Origin: Girardinichthys multiradiatus
Lineage: Eukaryota; Chordata; Actinopteri; Cyprinodontiformes; Goodeidae
Assembly: GCF_021462225.1 (NCBI RefSeq)
Contig: NC_061806.1
Coordinates: forward strand, 31,617,644 to 31,681,643
Direction of reading: 5' to 3'
DNA: 64,000 nucleotides
In this document: positions 24,307 to 36,132 of the stretch, piece after piece
Position numbering within the stretch: position 1 is the first letter of the stretch
Layout: every line of letters begins with the position of its first letter
Translations under genes and position numbers: made by a program
Notes under the pieces: model-generated
The model's input: only the letters and a program-made list of their open reading frames with translations
The model's database searches: none
Told to the model about the DNA's origin: nothing

Positions 24307-25882
24307 CAGTGCCTTGCGAAAGTATTCGGCCCCCTTGAACTTTTCAACCTCTTGCCACATTTCATGCTTCAAACATAAATATATAAAATTCAAATTTTTT
24401 GTGAAGAATCAACAACAAGTGGGACACAATCGTGAAGTGGCATTAAATTTATTGGGGGTGTCAAACGTTTTTAACAAATAAACTGAAAAGAGGGGCGTGC
24501 AATATTATTTGGCCCCTTTACTTTCAGTGCAGCAAACTCACTCCTGAAGTTCAGTGAGGATCTCTGAATGATCCAATGTTGTCCCAAATGACTGATGATG
24601 ATAAATAGAATCCACCTGTGTGTAATCAAGTCTCCGTATTAATGCACCTGCTCTGTGATAATCTCAGGGTTCTGTTCAAAGCGCAGAGAGCATCATGAAG
24701 ACTAAGGAACACACCAGGCAGGTCCGAGATACAGTTGTGGAGAAGTTTAAAACTGGATTTGGATACAAAAACATTTCCCAAGCTTTAAACATCCCAAGGA
24801 GCACTGTGCAAGCAGTCATATTGAAATGGAAGGAGTATCAGACCACTGGAAATCTGCCAAGACCCGGCCGTCACTCTAAACTTTCATCTCAAACAAGGAG
24901 AAGACTGACCAGATGCAGCCAAGAGGCCCATGATCACTCTGGATGAACTGCAGAGATCTACAGCTGAGGTGGGAGAGTCTGTCCATAGGACAACAATCAG
25001 TCGTACACTGCACAAATCTGGCCTTTATGGAAGAGTGGCAAGAAGAAAGCCATTTCTCAAAGACATCCATAAAAAGTCTCGTTTAAAGTTTGCCACAAGC
25101 CACCTGGGAGACACACCAAACATGTGGAAGAAGGTGCTCTGGTCAGATGAAAGCAAAATCGAACTGTTTGGTCACAATGCAAAACGATATGTTTGGCGTA
25201 AAGCAACACAGCTCATCACCCTGAACACACCATCCCCACTGTCAAATATGGTGGTGGCAGCATCATGGTTTGGGCCTGCTTTTTGTCAGCAGGGACAGGG
25301 AAGATGGTCAATATTGATGGGAAGATGGATGGGGCCAAATACAGAACCATTCTGGAAGAAAACCTGTTGGAGTCAGCAAGAGACCTGGGACTGGGACAGA
25401 GATTTATCTTCCAACAAGACAATGATCCAAAACATAAAGCCAAATCTACAATGGAATGGTTCACAAATAAACTTATCCAGGTGCTGGAATGGCCAAGTCA
25501 AAGTCCAGACCTGAATCCACTTGAGAATCTGTGGAAAGAGCTGAAGACTGCTGTTCACGAACGCTCTCCATCCAACCTCACTGAGCTCGAGCTGTTTTGC
25601 AAGGAAGAATGGGCAAGAATTTCAGTCTCTCGATGTGCAAAACTGATAGAGACGAAGTATTAACGCAAGGGGGCTGAATAATATTGCACGCTCCACTTTT
25701 CAGTTTTTTATTTGTTAAAAAGGTTTGACACATCCAATAAATTTAATTCCACTTCACGATTGTGTCCCACTTGTTGTTGATTCTTCACAAAAAATTAGAA
25801 TTTTATATCTTTATATTTGAAGCCTGAAATGTGCCAAGAGGTTGAAAAGTTCAAGGGGGCCGAATACTTTCGCAAGGCACTG
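24307..25882 (+). mobile_element. Tc1-like (salmonid-type) DNA transposon, both ends present
   Basis: 1576 bp between TA dinucleotides at 24305-24306 and 25883-25884. The ends start CAGTGCCTTGCGAAAGTATT and mirror each other for about 210 bp (24307-24520 and 25668-25882), the long inverted-repeat type with internal binding sites. It carries one transposase remnant in sense orientation with the host gene. The inverted repeats are only slightly diverged, so insertion was fairly recent. Confidence 0.93.
24695..25663 (+). pseudogene. Tc1-like DD34E transposase, two frameshifts
   Basis: It begins MKTKEHTRQVRDTVVEKFKT, the usual start of salmonid-type Tc1 transposases, with paired helix-turn-helix domains in the first third. 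Catalytic residues are all visible: Asp in VLWSDESK, Asp in FQQDNDPKH, Glu in LNPLENLWKEL. Two frame changes break it, near 24912 (after RRRLTR) and near 25203 (after YVWRK). The C-terminus goes straight from KLIET to KY, where the family normally has about 17 more residues, implying an in-frame deletion of roughly 51 nt just before the stop. No functional enzyme can be made. Confidence 0.9.
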
Positions 25883-25884
25883 TA

Positions 25885-28659
25885 CATCTAAAGGTCTCAA
25901 CCTTTTTCAACTGGTGGTTTGGACCCACAGCAGTCATCCAACTCTCAACAGTCACTTCTGTTAATGGCTGCTCATTCCCTAATTTTACAACTTGCACTTG
26001 GTATATGGGTTAGGTTAATTTTAGTGACTCGTCATGAGCACCAAGGGCAAGTTTGGCTTAAGACAACCTATAAAAACCTCCTAAAATCATTTGGAACCAG
26101 GCAATAAGGGTTTTTTCCACCAATAAAAAAACAAAAATAAGGTGACTCAAATAAATGACTGTCCACAATTTATCTAGAACTATTTATGATTTCTTTAATT
26201 AGTAACACTTTTGCAGGGGTTAGTAACAGCATTAAATCCAGCAATACATAATCATTGAATAACAGAAACGAATAAATCATTTTAACCTATCTTTCCCTGA
26301 TGCTTAAACTGGTGAGCTTGAAGAGGAGGCTTTGAAGATGGAGGGTCATCCATGCATCCGATGAAGATAAATTCTTTGGGAAGCACCGAGTGGATTTCTT
26401 AGGTGGAAGGCAACTTAAATCTTCAGTTTTCTTCCTCTGAGCAGACAGGCACTAATGCTCCAAGTTTTGATGGTCTGTCGCTGAAGTCTTAGGTCAGGTA
26501 TAGACAGAAAGACTGATGACATGTTTCTTTGGCCAGGGACTTCCAGAGGCTGAAGAGTTGAAGAACCCTTAAGGCATAAAAGGGATTGGTTCAGGACTTC
26601 TTGAAGCCTAAAACTTGGAGCAGTCAATTGTCTACCGACCAGGTTCTCTCAGTTTTCTGGGTAAAATGCAACAGCTGGAGTCAGATACTCAAATTGGAGC
26701 CACAGTCCTTTCAGGGTACACAGGTTGATCCCCTTTTCAATACACATTATCTGGGCTGTGTCTCTGGTCCACCGATTCATCTGTAGTGTATTTATCCGTC
26801 CAATCTTGCTTGTTAGTCTTCTGTGAGGAAACAATGACAGTTGCTTTTTTGGCACCGCTTTTATAGTCCAGATAGCCTCGTTGGCCAACCCTTGTTGTGA
26901 AGCTCCTCCGTTATTACCCAATATGTTATTGCTTACTACTTAGTCTAGCGGTCACAGTGACTTTTTTGTTCTGTTTGTTGACCTTCAAAATACCTGCCAT
27001 CAGCACGCAGCTGGCTCCCGTCACTCCTTGTCGGCATACAGCTCTCTCCCTTATCTGCTCAACCTTAAACTTTACACAGTATCACACTGTCCATTTTCAG
27101 CTTTTTGCTTTTAATTCAGTTACAGTTTAAAACCATCACTTCATTCTTTTTAGTCATACATCACAACTCATTAACATGATCTAGTAATATTTTCTAAACC
27201 TTAATTCCTTTTAATCACCAGTTCACAATAATTCAATCATATTACAATGTATATATGTTTTTACTCGATAGTCAAAGATCACTCATTACATTTAGTTCTA
27301 TAGAAAATCATCATATATAATTTCATTAATTCCAATTATAGTTCTACTTCTGTAAACTATAAGGTGGTTTATGTATGACTCCATACGGGCCTGTTCCGTC
27401 TTTCAGTCCCAAAATGTTAAGATATACTCATTATACTTTTTTATTAATTTAACTGTGAGCATTTAAGATTTCACCTCATTTCGACAAAATATAACAATTA
27501 TGTTTGTGCAAATATCGTATATATAAATTCTTAAAACACTGAGTGATGACAAAAGGAGTTAGATTTGAGTAAATTTCCCAAGAACAATAACTTATATACA
27601 ACAAACCTACAGCTTATGTTACTCAGTTCCTTCTTGAAAAGTACAAATCCTGCAGTTAAACTCCATGATACCTCATGATACTTGTACAAAACTGACATTC
27701 ACTTCACCTCTTTGCTTCCCGGTTCTCACCGCATAGTGTTCAAGTACTCTTACATCCTGGGAGCCCACATTACAATTTGTACTGCCCTCATCAATTCAAG
27801 AACGATGAATAGTCTGGCAATAACCAAATCCCAAAAAACAACTACTGATACAACCAACTCAGTTGTTAACCTTTAAAGGGCATATAATATTGATTTTAAA
27901 ACATTTCTCTGTGGTTCACAATAGTCATACTTTACAAAGTTGAGAAAGGTTGAGAATGCCAAAAGTTAATAATGACTGATGATGTTACTACAGAACACTA
28001 ACCTGTTCACGAGTCAAAGATTTATATGGGCATTTCTGAAGTGAGGAAGAAAAAGTAAGGAGAACTTTTGTTTGAGAGGCAGTGGCTTGAAGACCTACAA
28101 AGAAATGGAATGGAACCCTACCCAGGGATTTAAAATCATGCTTGGCTTGGGAAACAAAGTCCACCCATAATTTGACATAGTAGGGAAATACCACGTCTCA
28201 CATATTTTAATTAAAATTAAGTTAGTAAAAATCAAAGATTTTGGTAAACTTAAGACTCCAGTGACCACGTCTATTTAAAGTCACATACAGACAAACATAT
28301 TTTGGCTTGTGGTCTTCATCAGTCAAAGCTAAAAGTCTCACTTTATTTCACATAAACGTTCTTTTGCTTGAGAGGGTTAAACTGCGCTATAATGATGTAG
28401 CTATCCAATCTTACTCTTAGGATGCTATCTGTTATGCTACTCAAACTGTGCATCTCCATTTACAGTTAGTTTTTGCACAATATCAAGTTTATTTCTCCAA
28501 AAAGCCACTTGCAGCTAATGCCACATATGTGGTTGGAAGGGAAGTCAAAATAATGATATGCAATCTGTTATTTATTTAGCTTAGACCCAAAATAACGTGT
28601 TGAAGCTGCATCTAATTATCATTTCTAAAACAAACCTGTTATTTAATAGAAGCCTGTTT
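25885..28659. other. grin2d intron sequence, unassigned
   Basis: 2.8 kb with no exon and no repeat I can name. The part at about 26300-26900 is less AT-rich than its surroundings and looks like it could be an old transposon, but I cannot identify ends or coding. Confidence 0.45.
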
Positions 28660-29234
28660 TGTCATGACTTGTGAGGTTGAAGCTGAACCAAAACACAAAC
28701 AAGACCAGGGAAGCAGCATGGTTTGTGAAAATTTAATAACAAAAACATATATAATAATAAATAAATAAAAACTTACTGGCAAGATTGAGCTGAACAGCAA
28801 GGAATAAGGGCACTTAATAGAAGATCCAGTGGAGAACAATGTGAACCAGAAAGCTCAGAGAGCTTAAATACGAGGTAGGGGTGGAGAAATGACTAGTAAA
28901 CCAGAAGGGTAATCAGAGAAGATTTGGAGTAGCTGTGACAGAAGGAATGCAGAAGAGCTGAAGAAAGGAGAGTAATTAGCCAGAGCAGATCAGAAACACA
29001 AAGAAATCTAAGAGAAAATACATGTATAAACATGTAACTGTATATATTTGTATATATACATGTATATCTACATGTATAAAAAAATCCTAAAACACACAAA
29101 AAGAGAAGAAAATCATAAGGAAAACACCTAACAAAAAAGAAAACAGAGAAAGAAGACCGTTAGAACAAAATATATTAAAGTAATTGTCGAAATACATACA
29201 CAAAAGAAATCCCAAACACCTCAGGATTGTGACA
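28660..29234 (-). mobile_element. probable solo LTR, related to the one at 16800
   Basis: Ends are TGTCA at 28660 and TGACA at 29230-29234, with the polyadenylation-like signal on the minus strand (ATTAAA, at 28737-28732) about 75 nt from the element's 3' end, as in the sibling copies. Interior text with AACCAAAACACAAACAAGAC and GTAATCAGAGAAG fits the same family. A target duplication was not found because a Tc1 element begins two bases beyond the right end. Confidence 0.55.
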
Positions 29235-29236
29235 TA

Positions 29237-30860
29237 CAGTACAGACCAAAGGTTTGACACACCTTCTCATTCAAAGACTTGTCTTTATTTTCATGATTAT
29301 GGATATTGTAGCTTCACACTGAAGGCATCAAAACTATGAATTAACACATGTGGAATTATATACTGAACAAAAAAGTGTGAAACAATTGAAAATATGTCTT
29401 ATATTCTAGGTTCTTCAAAGTAGCCACATTTTGCCTTGATTACTACTACATGCACTCTTGGCATTCTGTTGATGAGCTTCAAGAGGTAGTCACCTGAAAT
29501 GATTGTCACTTCACAGGTGTGCCCTGTCAAGTTTAATAAGTGGGATTTCAAGCCTTATTTATGGGGTTGGGACCATCAGTTGTGTTGTGCAGGAGGTGGA
29601 TACAGTACACAGCTGATAGTCCTACTGAATAGACTGTTAGAATTTGTATTATGGCAAGAAAAAAGCAGCTAAGTAAAGAAAAACGAGTGGCCATCATTAC
29701 TTTAAGAAATGAAGCTCAGTCAGTCCAAACAATTGGGAAAACTTTGAAAGTGTCCACAAGTGCAGTCGCAAAAACCATCAAGCGCTACAAAGAAACTGGC
29801 TCACATGAGGACCGCCCCAGGAAAGGAAGACCAAAAGTCACCTCTGCTGCGGACGATAAGTTCATCCGAGTCATCAGCCTCAGAAATCGCAGGTTAACAG
29901 CAGCTCAGATTAGAGAACAGGTCAATGCCACACAGAGTTCTAGCAGCAGACACATCTCTAGAGCAACTGTTAAGAGGAGACTGTGTGAATCAGGCCTTCA
30001 TGGTAAAATAGCTGCTAGGAAACCACTGCTGAGGACAGGCAACAATCAGAAGAGACTTGTTTGGGCTAAAGAACACAAGGAATGGACATTAGACCAGTGG
30101 AAATCTGTGCTCTGGTCTGATGAGTCGAAGTTTGAGATCCTTGGTTCCAACCACCGTGTCTTTGTGCGGCGCAGAAGAGGTGAACGGATGGACTCTACAT
30201 GCCTGGTTCACAGTGTGAAGCATGGAAGAGGAGGTGTGATGGTGTGGGGGTACTTTGCTAGTGACAATGTTGGGGATTTAATCAAAATTGAAGGCATACT
30301 GAACCAGCATGGCTACCACAGAATCTTGCAGCGGCATGCTATTCCATCCGGTTTGCGTTTAGTTCGACTATCATTTACTTTTCAACAGGACAATGACCCC
30401 AAACACACCTCCAGGCTGTGTAAGGGCTTTTTGACCAAGAAGGAGACTGATGGGGTGCTGCGACAGATGACCTGGCCTCCACAGTCACCTGAACCCAATC
30501 GAGATGGTTTGGGGTAAGCTGGACCGCAGAGTGAAGGCAAAAGGGCCAACAAGTGCTAAGCATCTCTGGGAACTCCTTCAAGACTGTTGGAAACCATTTT
30601 AGGTGACTACCTCTTGAAGCTCATCAACAGAATGCCAAGAGTGTGTGTAGCAGTAATCAAAGCAAAAGGTGGCTACTTTGAAGAACCTAGAATATAAGAC
30701 ATATTTTCAGTTGTTTTACACTTTTTTGTTCAGTATATAATTCCACATGTGTTAATTCATAGTTTTGATGCCTTCAGTGTGAAGCTACAATATTCATAGT
30801 CATGAAAATAAAGAAAACTCTTTGAATGAGAAGGTGTGTCCAAACCTTTGGTCTGTACTA
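29237..30860 (+). mobile_element. Tc1-like DNA transposon, both ends present (second family)
   Basis: About 1624 bp between TA at 29235-29236 and TA at 30861-30862. The ends read CAGTACAGACCAAAGG and, mirrored, CCTTTGGTCTGTACTA; the last base differs from the expected G. Inverted repeats extend about 258 bp (29237-29494 and 30601-30860), including AAGTAGCCACATTTTGCCTT and AGCTTCAAGAGGTAGTCACC. The transposase lies between in sense orientation. Confidence 0.92.
29651..30603 (+). pseudogene. Tc1-like transposase, nearly intact, frameshifted
   Basis: The frame from ATG at 29651 stays open for 288 codons: MARKKQLSKEKRVAIITLRN, a helix-turn-helix region, RKGRPKVTSAAD, first Asp in VLWSDESKFE and second Asp in FQQDNDPKHTS. 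Near 30492 the expected SPDLNPIEM reads SPEPNRDGLG and stops; a deletion of about 5 nt explains it, because the next frame continues as NPIEMVWGKLDRRVKAKGPT, which holds the catalytic Glu. A further stop replaces the expected Pro-Gly at about 30601. One small deletion and one substitution separate it from a readable gene, so it is the youngest-looking transposase here, but it is not functional as read. Confidence 0.9.
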
Positions 30861-30862
30861 TA

Positions 30863-31189
30863 TATCTGGTAAAGCAGTTCTATTTTAGAGAGGTATTGAT
30901 CAAAAGGCTCTTTTTTTTGTCAGGAATTGTTTTCTAAAATAACTTATTTGCTTTAAAAAGCAAAATTAAGGCCAATAAAAATGTGATTTGTACTTTCAGA
31001 ATTTCTCTAGCTGTAAAATATACTTGTCCATTAAATACATTGAAAATAATAAATTTTCTTCAGGTGCTATTGCAATAGAAAAAATTGCAAGAACTCAAGG
31101 TCTAATGCCTAATTGTACATTCTATTTGGATTGTCCTTTATCATAAAAATTGTTCAGTTATGCATCAATGGACCTACATCCTGCTTAAT
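30863..31189. other. grin2d intron sequence, nothing recognised
   Basis: Plain AT-rich sequence between the Tc1 element and the LINE fragment. Confidence 0.6.
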
Positions 31190-32185
31190 CAGAATCAGAA
31201 TCAGAAAAGCTTTATTGCCAAGTACGTGTTTGGACATACAAGGAATTTGTTTTGGCGTAGTCGGTGCAATACAGTACAAATTAAACAGTATAAACATATC
31301 TACAATATAATATAAATATATGTGCACAGTTTTAAGTGAGTGAGAGTAAATATAGAGCAGTATTGGGTGCGAGAGCAGTACAACAGTGCAGGTGATCATT
31401 GTGCAATTATGGCAGTGCAAGTAAAGCAGGAGTCCAAGCTGAGCGTTAATGTAACGCATAGAGTTACAAGTTACAAGTGTCCTGTCAGCAAAAAAAAAGG
31501 GGGGGGGGGGATGTCAAGGTGGTTTCCGGGCTTTGTTAACCAGGCTGGTGGCAGATGGGAAAAAACTGTTCTTGTGGCGTGAGGTTTTGGTCCGGATGGA
31601 CCGCATCCTCCTGCCAGAGGGGAGAGTCTCAAAGAGTCTGTGACCGGGGTGGGAGGGATCAGCCAGAATCTTCCCTGCCCGCTTCAGGGTCCCGGAGGTG
31701 TACATTTCCTGGAGCGACAGTAGACTGCAGCCAATCACCTTCTCAGCATACCGAATGACACGCTGCAGCCTGCCCTTATCCTCGGCTGTAGCAGCGGCGT
31801 ACCAGATGGTGATGGAAGAGGTGAGGATGGACTCAATGATGGCTATGTAGAAGTGCACCATCATAGTCTTTGGCAGGTTGAATTTCTACAGCTGCCGCAG
31901 GAAGAACATCCTCTGCTGGGCTTTCTTGATGAGGGAGCTGATGTTTGGCTCCCACTTGAGATCCTGGGAGATGCTGGTTCCCAGGAAGCGGAAAGATTCC
32001 ACAGTGTCAATTGTGGAGTCACAGAGGGTGATGGGGGCAGGTTCTGCTGGGTTCTGCCTGAAGTCCACAACCATCTCCACTATCTTTAGAGCGTTGAGCT
32101 CAAGGTTGTTCTGGCTGCACCAGTCCAACAGATGGTCCACCTCCCATCTGTACGCAGACTCGTCACCATCAGAGATGACACTGGC
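31190..32185 (-). mobile_element. 5'-truncated LINE (L2/Rex1-like, GATTCT-tailed)
   Basis: On the minus strand this has the C-terminal part of a reverse transcriptase ORF (32140-31514), then a 3' UTR with AATAAAGCTTTTCTGATTCT and GATTCT repeats at the tail. The 5' end is lost, typical of LINE retrotransposition. The same tip occurs at 6680-6874 (+) and 45524-45594 (-). A run of about ten C (minus strand) lies at 31501-31510 just 3' of the coding part. Confidence 0.85.
31514..32140 (-). pseudogene. LINE reverse transcriptase C-terminal remnant
   Basis: It reads MDHLLDWCSQNNLELNALKI, VVDFRQNPAEP, FRFLGTSISQDLKWE, then one in-frame TAG at about 31883-31885, and goes on in the same frame as KFNLPKTMMVHFYIAIIESI, SSITIWYAAATAEDK, SLLSLQEMYTSGTLKRAGKI, RTKTSRHKNSFFPSA and a normal stop near 31514. 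This is the post-catalytic end of a jockey-superfamily LINE reverse transcriptase. The catalytic YADD region is absent because of 5' truncation. A single nonsense codon suggests a young insertion. Confidence 0.85.
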
Positions 32186-35100
32186 CGTTAATTACATTTC
32201 CATTTAACCATGTAATTTATGTCCAGTGACCGTTCCTTTTATCGAGACTGAGACAGTTACCAGCACTTCTGTATTCTCAGTCAGGGTTTGGATTTCTGTC
32301 AACAAAAAAAAACAACTTATTTTAAGCCTGCATAAAATCAGATTTGCAGAAAAGAAAATGCATAAACAAGGCAGTTTGTAATCTCATGTTATGCTGCAGT
32401 TGAAACTGTTGGAAAGGGCTTATTTAGATAATCTTTTAGGGTACTGACCTGCCATAATTACTGCCACCTGGAAAAATCTTTCTTAATCCACTTTAAAGCC
32501 CAACTGCACAAGAAGGACTCTTATGTACTTAAAAAAAAAAACAACTAAAAGATATTAAAATACTGCTCATCAGTGCCGCAAAAGAGGAGTTGGTTGTGGC
32601 CAACCCAAATGCAGGCAAAAGGGAGGCAGAGGTGGAGTCAAAATCAGATGTTTAATGATACAAAAATAAACTTTCAAAAACAATGTCCAAAGTCCAACAA
32701 TTCAAAAACTTCACCTGAAGATCCTTAATTAATTTTCATTATCTAGATTATTAAGTTATTTTGTACCTGTGAAAATAATCTTCTGATTCTGCATTTATTT
32801 GGACCAAGGAGTGGGGCTTCATAGCAGCATCCATTCTTCTGAAGCAATTTAGGCTTGGGATCTTCCAAATATTTTAAGAGAGAATATGTTATGGTGTGAT
32901 GAAACCAAATTTTAACTTATGGGCCTTAATTCCAGATGGTGTGTTTGACACCAAAACAATACAGCACATCACTAGAAGACCATTGTGTACACAGTAAAAG
33001 GTGGTTGTGGTACATCCTGCTCTTGGGTTTCTTTTCTCTAGATGGAAATTCATTTTTTTTTTTTTTTTGTTTGTAAGGTAGATGATGTTATACATAGTTC
33101 CAAATACCAGTCAGTTTTAATCCAAACCCTTAATTGTCTGCTAGGACATGTGATTTCCTCACAGTCTGAAAGATTTGGAGAACATATGTAAGGTGGAGTG
33201 GGCAAATATTGTCACGTCAACACGTGGCATACAGATAAACCTCTACCAAAGCTGACTGCTGAAATTAAATCAAACCATTTTAATGTGATTTATCATTTTG
33301 TCATCTTTATTTATTTCTCATCTCACCACAAAACTCCAACCTTTAAACTTAGACTTTCGAGAGTAAAGTCTCCATACAATTTTGAAATGCAAGGAAGGTT
33401 AGTAATAGTATGATAGGCGTATTAGAAGGGACTGGCCAAGAAGGCACCCTTTATAATTTAGCGATTTTTGTTTAACACCACAAGATAATAAAGATTCATT
33501 AATAACATAATACAAGTACAAGGTCCATGTAAAAATAATAATTGCACTCTGCAGTGAGAGAAGCCTTTATATGAGTTCTCAGAGTGACAAAACCCTTATG
33601 ATTTAATGTAGAAGTTTATTTTAAGACCAAAGTTTAAATTAAAACAACAATGTTCCAATAAATCCAGAAGAAATCCCAGAATACTCTAAACATGAACCAA
33701 CTCAAGGACCACAAATCATTAGAGGTGTTTGAAGGTAGGAACAATTTGTTAAAAAAAATCACAGAGCCTTTTTGTATTACTTATTGCATCCAATCATGAA
33801 AGATACTTCACATGGCCACAGCCAGAAAAAACTTTTGCAGTGCACTATAATAATGCTTTTTTATTTAAATTTTCTATAAGCCTATGAAAGGAGAAGACCA
33901 GTGCTGACATTTTGCATAATTCTGCACAGTGCTCTCTGTAATTCCTCATACATCTAATATGCCTTCACTTTTGACAAGCTTGTGTCTCCCACTTGCAGAG
34001 TTTAATTTGTGGTTTTGTTTCTCACACCAAAGTGGCTAGATGCTGACTTAAGATTAATTTTTTGTTGTACTCAAAAGAGCTGACCACTTCTGAGATAACA
34101 CCTGCTGAGTAACAAATCTTATTAGACTAATTCCATACATATCCAAGCATAAAGAGACGTTAAGATGAGGGAGGCAGAGAGTTGTGGGCAGAGAGATAAA
34201 GAAAGAAAGTGTTAAATGGAAAGAAATGAGGTTTCACACACAGAAAGAGGTACAATATAGATGTAGCACAAAAGAGTAAGCGAGCATGGTTTAATGCCTT
34301 TGTTAGAGCGCTTGAGCTGTTTTAAATGCTCTCAGATGTTTTAATGTACACAGTGACTTGTGTCTGTTCATATGTGTCTGTGTGAGCACCAGATAGGCCA
34401 GATGAGACTGTGCCCTGTAGCAAAAATGACTTGTTAACACAGCTCCATGTCTCAGGCGATTACTTTGTAAACCTTCCATCTGTGCTTGTGTGAATTCTGC
34501 GACAATTTTGCTGCACTGAACAGTGTGCATGCCTTTGAATTGCAAAACAAAGATCTACACAGATCTGTACTTTGTTGAGTACTTTATATAATTAGAGTAA
34601 AACTGCATATCCTATTCTCATTACATTACACTGTATCTTACAGCATGATAATATGATGATGTGCATTTTTCTGCAAGTAAGCAGAGAAGGATGCTGCAGT
34701 GATTCACTTTAAGTTTAGCCTCAGAAGCCACTTATTGCAAAAAAAAAAAACAAAACAAAAAAAACATTCAAACTGAAAAAAATAATCCTGCAGCGAAAAA
34801 TAATTAAATGTTCTGCTTTTTTGTCTTCTTAACATTATTTCCATTTCAAAGGTCATGGATCTGACCCAGAGTCAAGTTCTGTCCTCATAGACCTGATCTC
34901 TTTCCTTTACGCCTTAAGGGCACCTTCATTCATATGTTCACAGCTGCAATAGTACATCAATCCACCTGTCAGTAGAGATTTAGAAGACAATCTGAAACAT
35001 GTCACAGTTGGACAGAGGTGCAGCGTTCCAAGGCTTTTTTTATCTCATTTTCTCTGGGCAACAGCACATACAGTGGTGCCACACCAGAGCTCTGCTCTCA

Positions 35101-35705
35101 TTGGTGGTAGGTGGTGCTTTAAATCCAATTTATGATTGCATGAGGCGATGACAGAAAATAACAGAGGTATGCAAGGCCAGAGAGAATCAAGAGCAACAAA
35201 AAAAAAATCAGAAGTCAACAGCGAAAGAATCAATCAAGGAAGAAAAAAGCAATGACTCACATAACACACGGAAGACATTTAGAAGTTTTGTGAGGAAAAG
35301 CAATTTGTGTTAAATACAACTTAATTATTTCCCAATAGTAATTAAACATGACAGAAATATGTAAGCTAAAAAAAGAAAGAAATATGTAAGCAAGAAACTT
35401 CTTCAGGCACGTTTCTGTAAACAGAAAGGCTACTCAGTTTATCTTTTTTTTATCCGACTTATGTTTACTAACTGTATATTAGTTTTGAGAAGCTAGATGT
35501 TTGCTCATTCTGACATAATCTAATATTATGTCCCTGCTGAACAGCTATTTGAAACTGTTAAGGATTCACACCAATTTTTCATCTATCTTATGAAAAATTG
35601 GTTTCATTGCTGCATGGATCTACCCAGCGTTGGGCCAGTTCATCCTTAAAAATTTCTAAATTTAGTTCAACAAGTTTAAAAACTGCCAAACTGTCTCTGT
35701 CTCTG
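32186..35705. other. grin2d intron sequence, mostly unassigned
   Basis: 3.5 kb. A piece at about 32580-32715 (GGCCAACCCAAATGCAGGCA, AGGTGGAGTCAAAATCAGA) resembles part of the LTR family at 62835 in the same orientation, but no ends are seen. The rest is AT-rich with poly-T and poly-A runs (33052-33068, 34738-34765). No exon found. Confidence 0.45.
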
Positions 35706-36132
35706 TGTCATGGTATCACATCCTTGGACTTGGTTTGTGTTTTTGTGTTAACTGTGCTTAGGTCTATGTTTTCCTTTATTGTTAATTAGTTCCACCTGTC
35801 CCTTATGCCTCCATGTCTCCTTGCCACACCTGTTCTTAGTTCCTGTGATTACCTGCCTTTGTTTATTCCCTGTATATTAGTTGGTCTGTGTTCTTTGTTC
35901 CCCGCTGGTTCCTCTGTCACTATTCCTCGTCACACCCTGGTTTAGTCTTGTGTCTTTTCTACGTGCCTGCAGCAGTGAACTCTCATGTGAGTTTTTGCCT
36001 GGACTCTTGTGATACCTGAAGTGACTTTCTGCTTCACCTGGAAATCACTTAATAAATCTCTTAACTCATTTAATCATGCGACTCCTCAGCTCTTGTATGC
36101 GTATTGGTCCGATCCAAACTCAGAACGTGACA
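35706..36132 (+). mobile_element. solo LTR, about 427 bp, same family as 16800
   Basis: Starts TGTCATGG and ends CGTGACA. AATAAA at 36051-36056 is about 76 nt from the right end, the same spacing as in the 897-bp copy. Shared blocks include TTGCCACACCTGTTC, TGATTACCTGCCTTTGTT and TATATTAGTTGGT. Flanking pentamers CTCTG and CTGTG differ by one base and may be a decayed target duplication. Confidence 0.65.
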
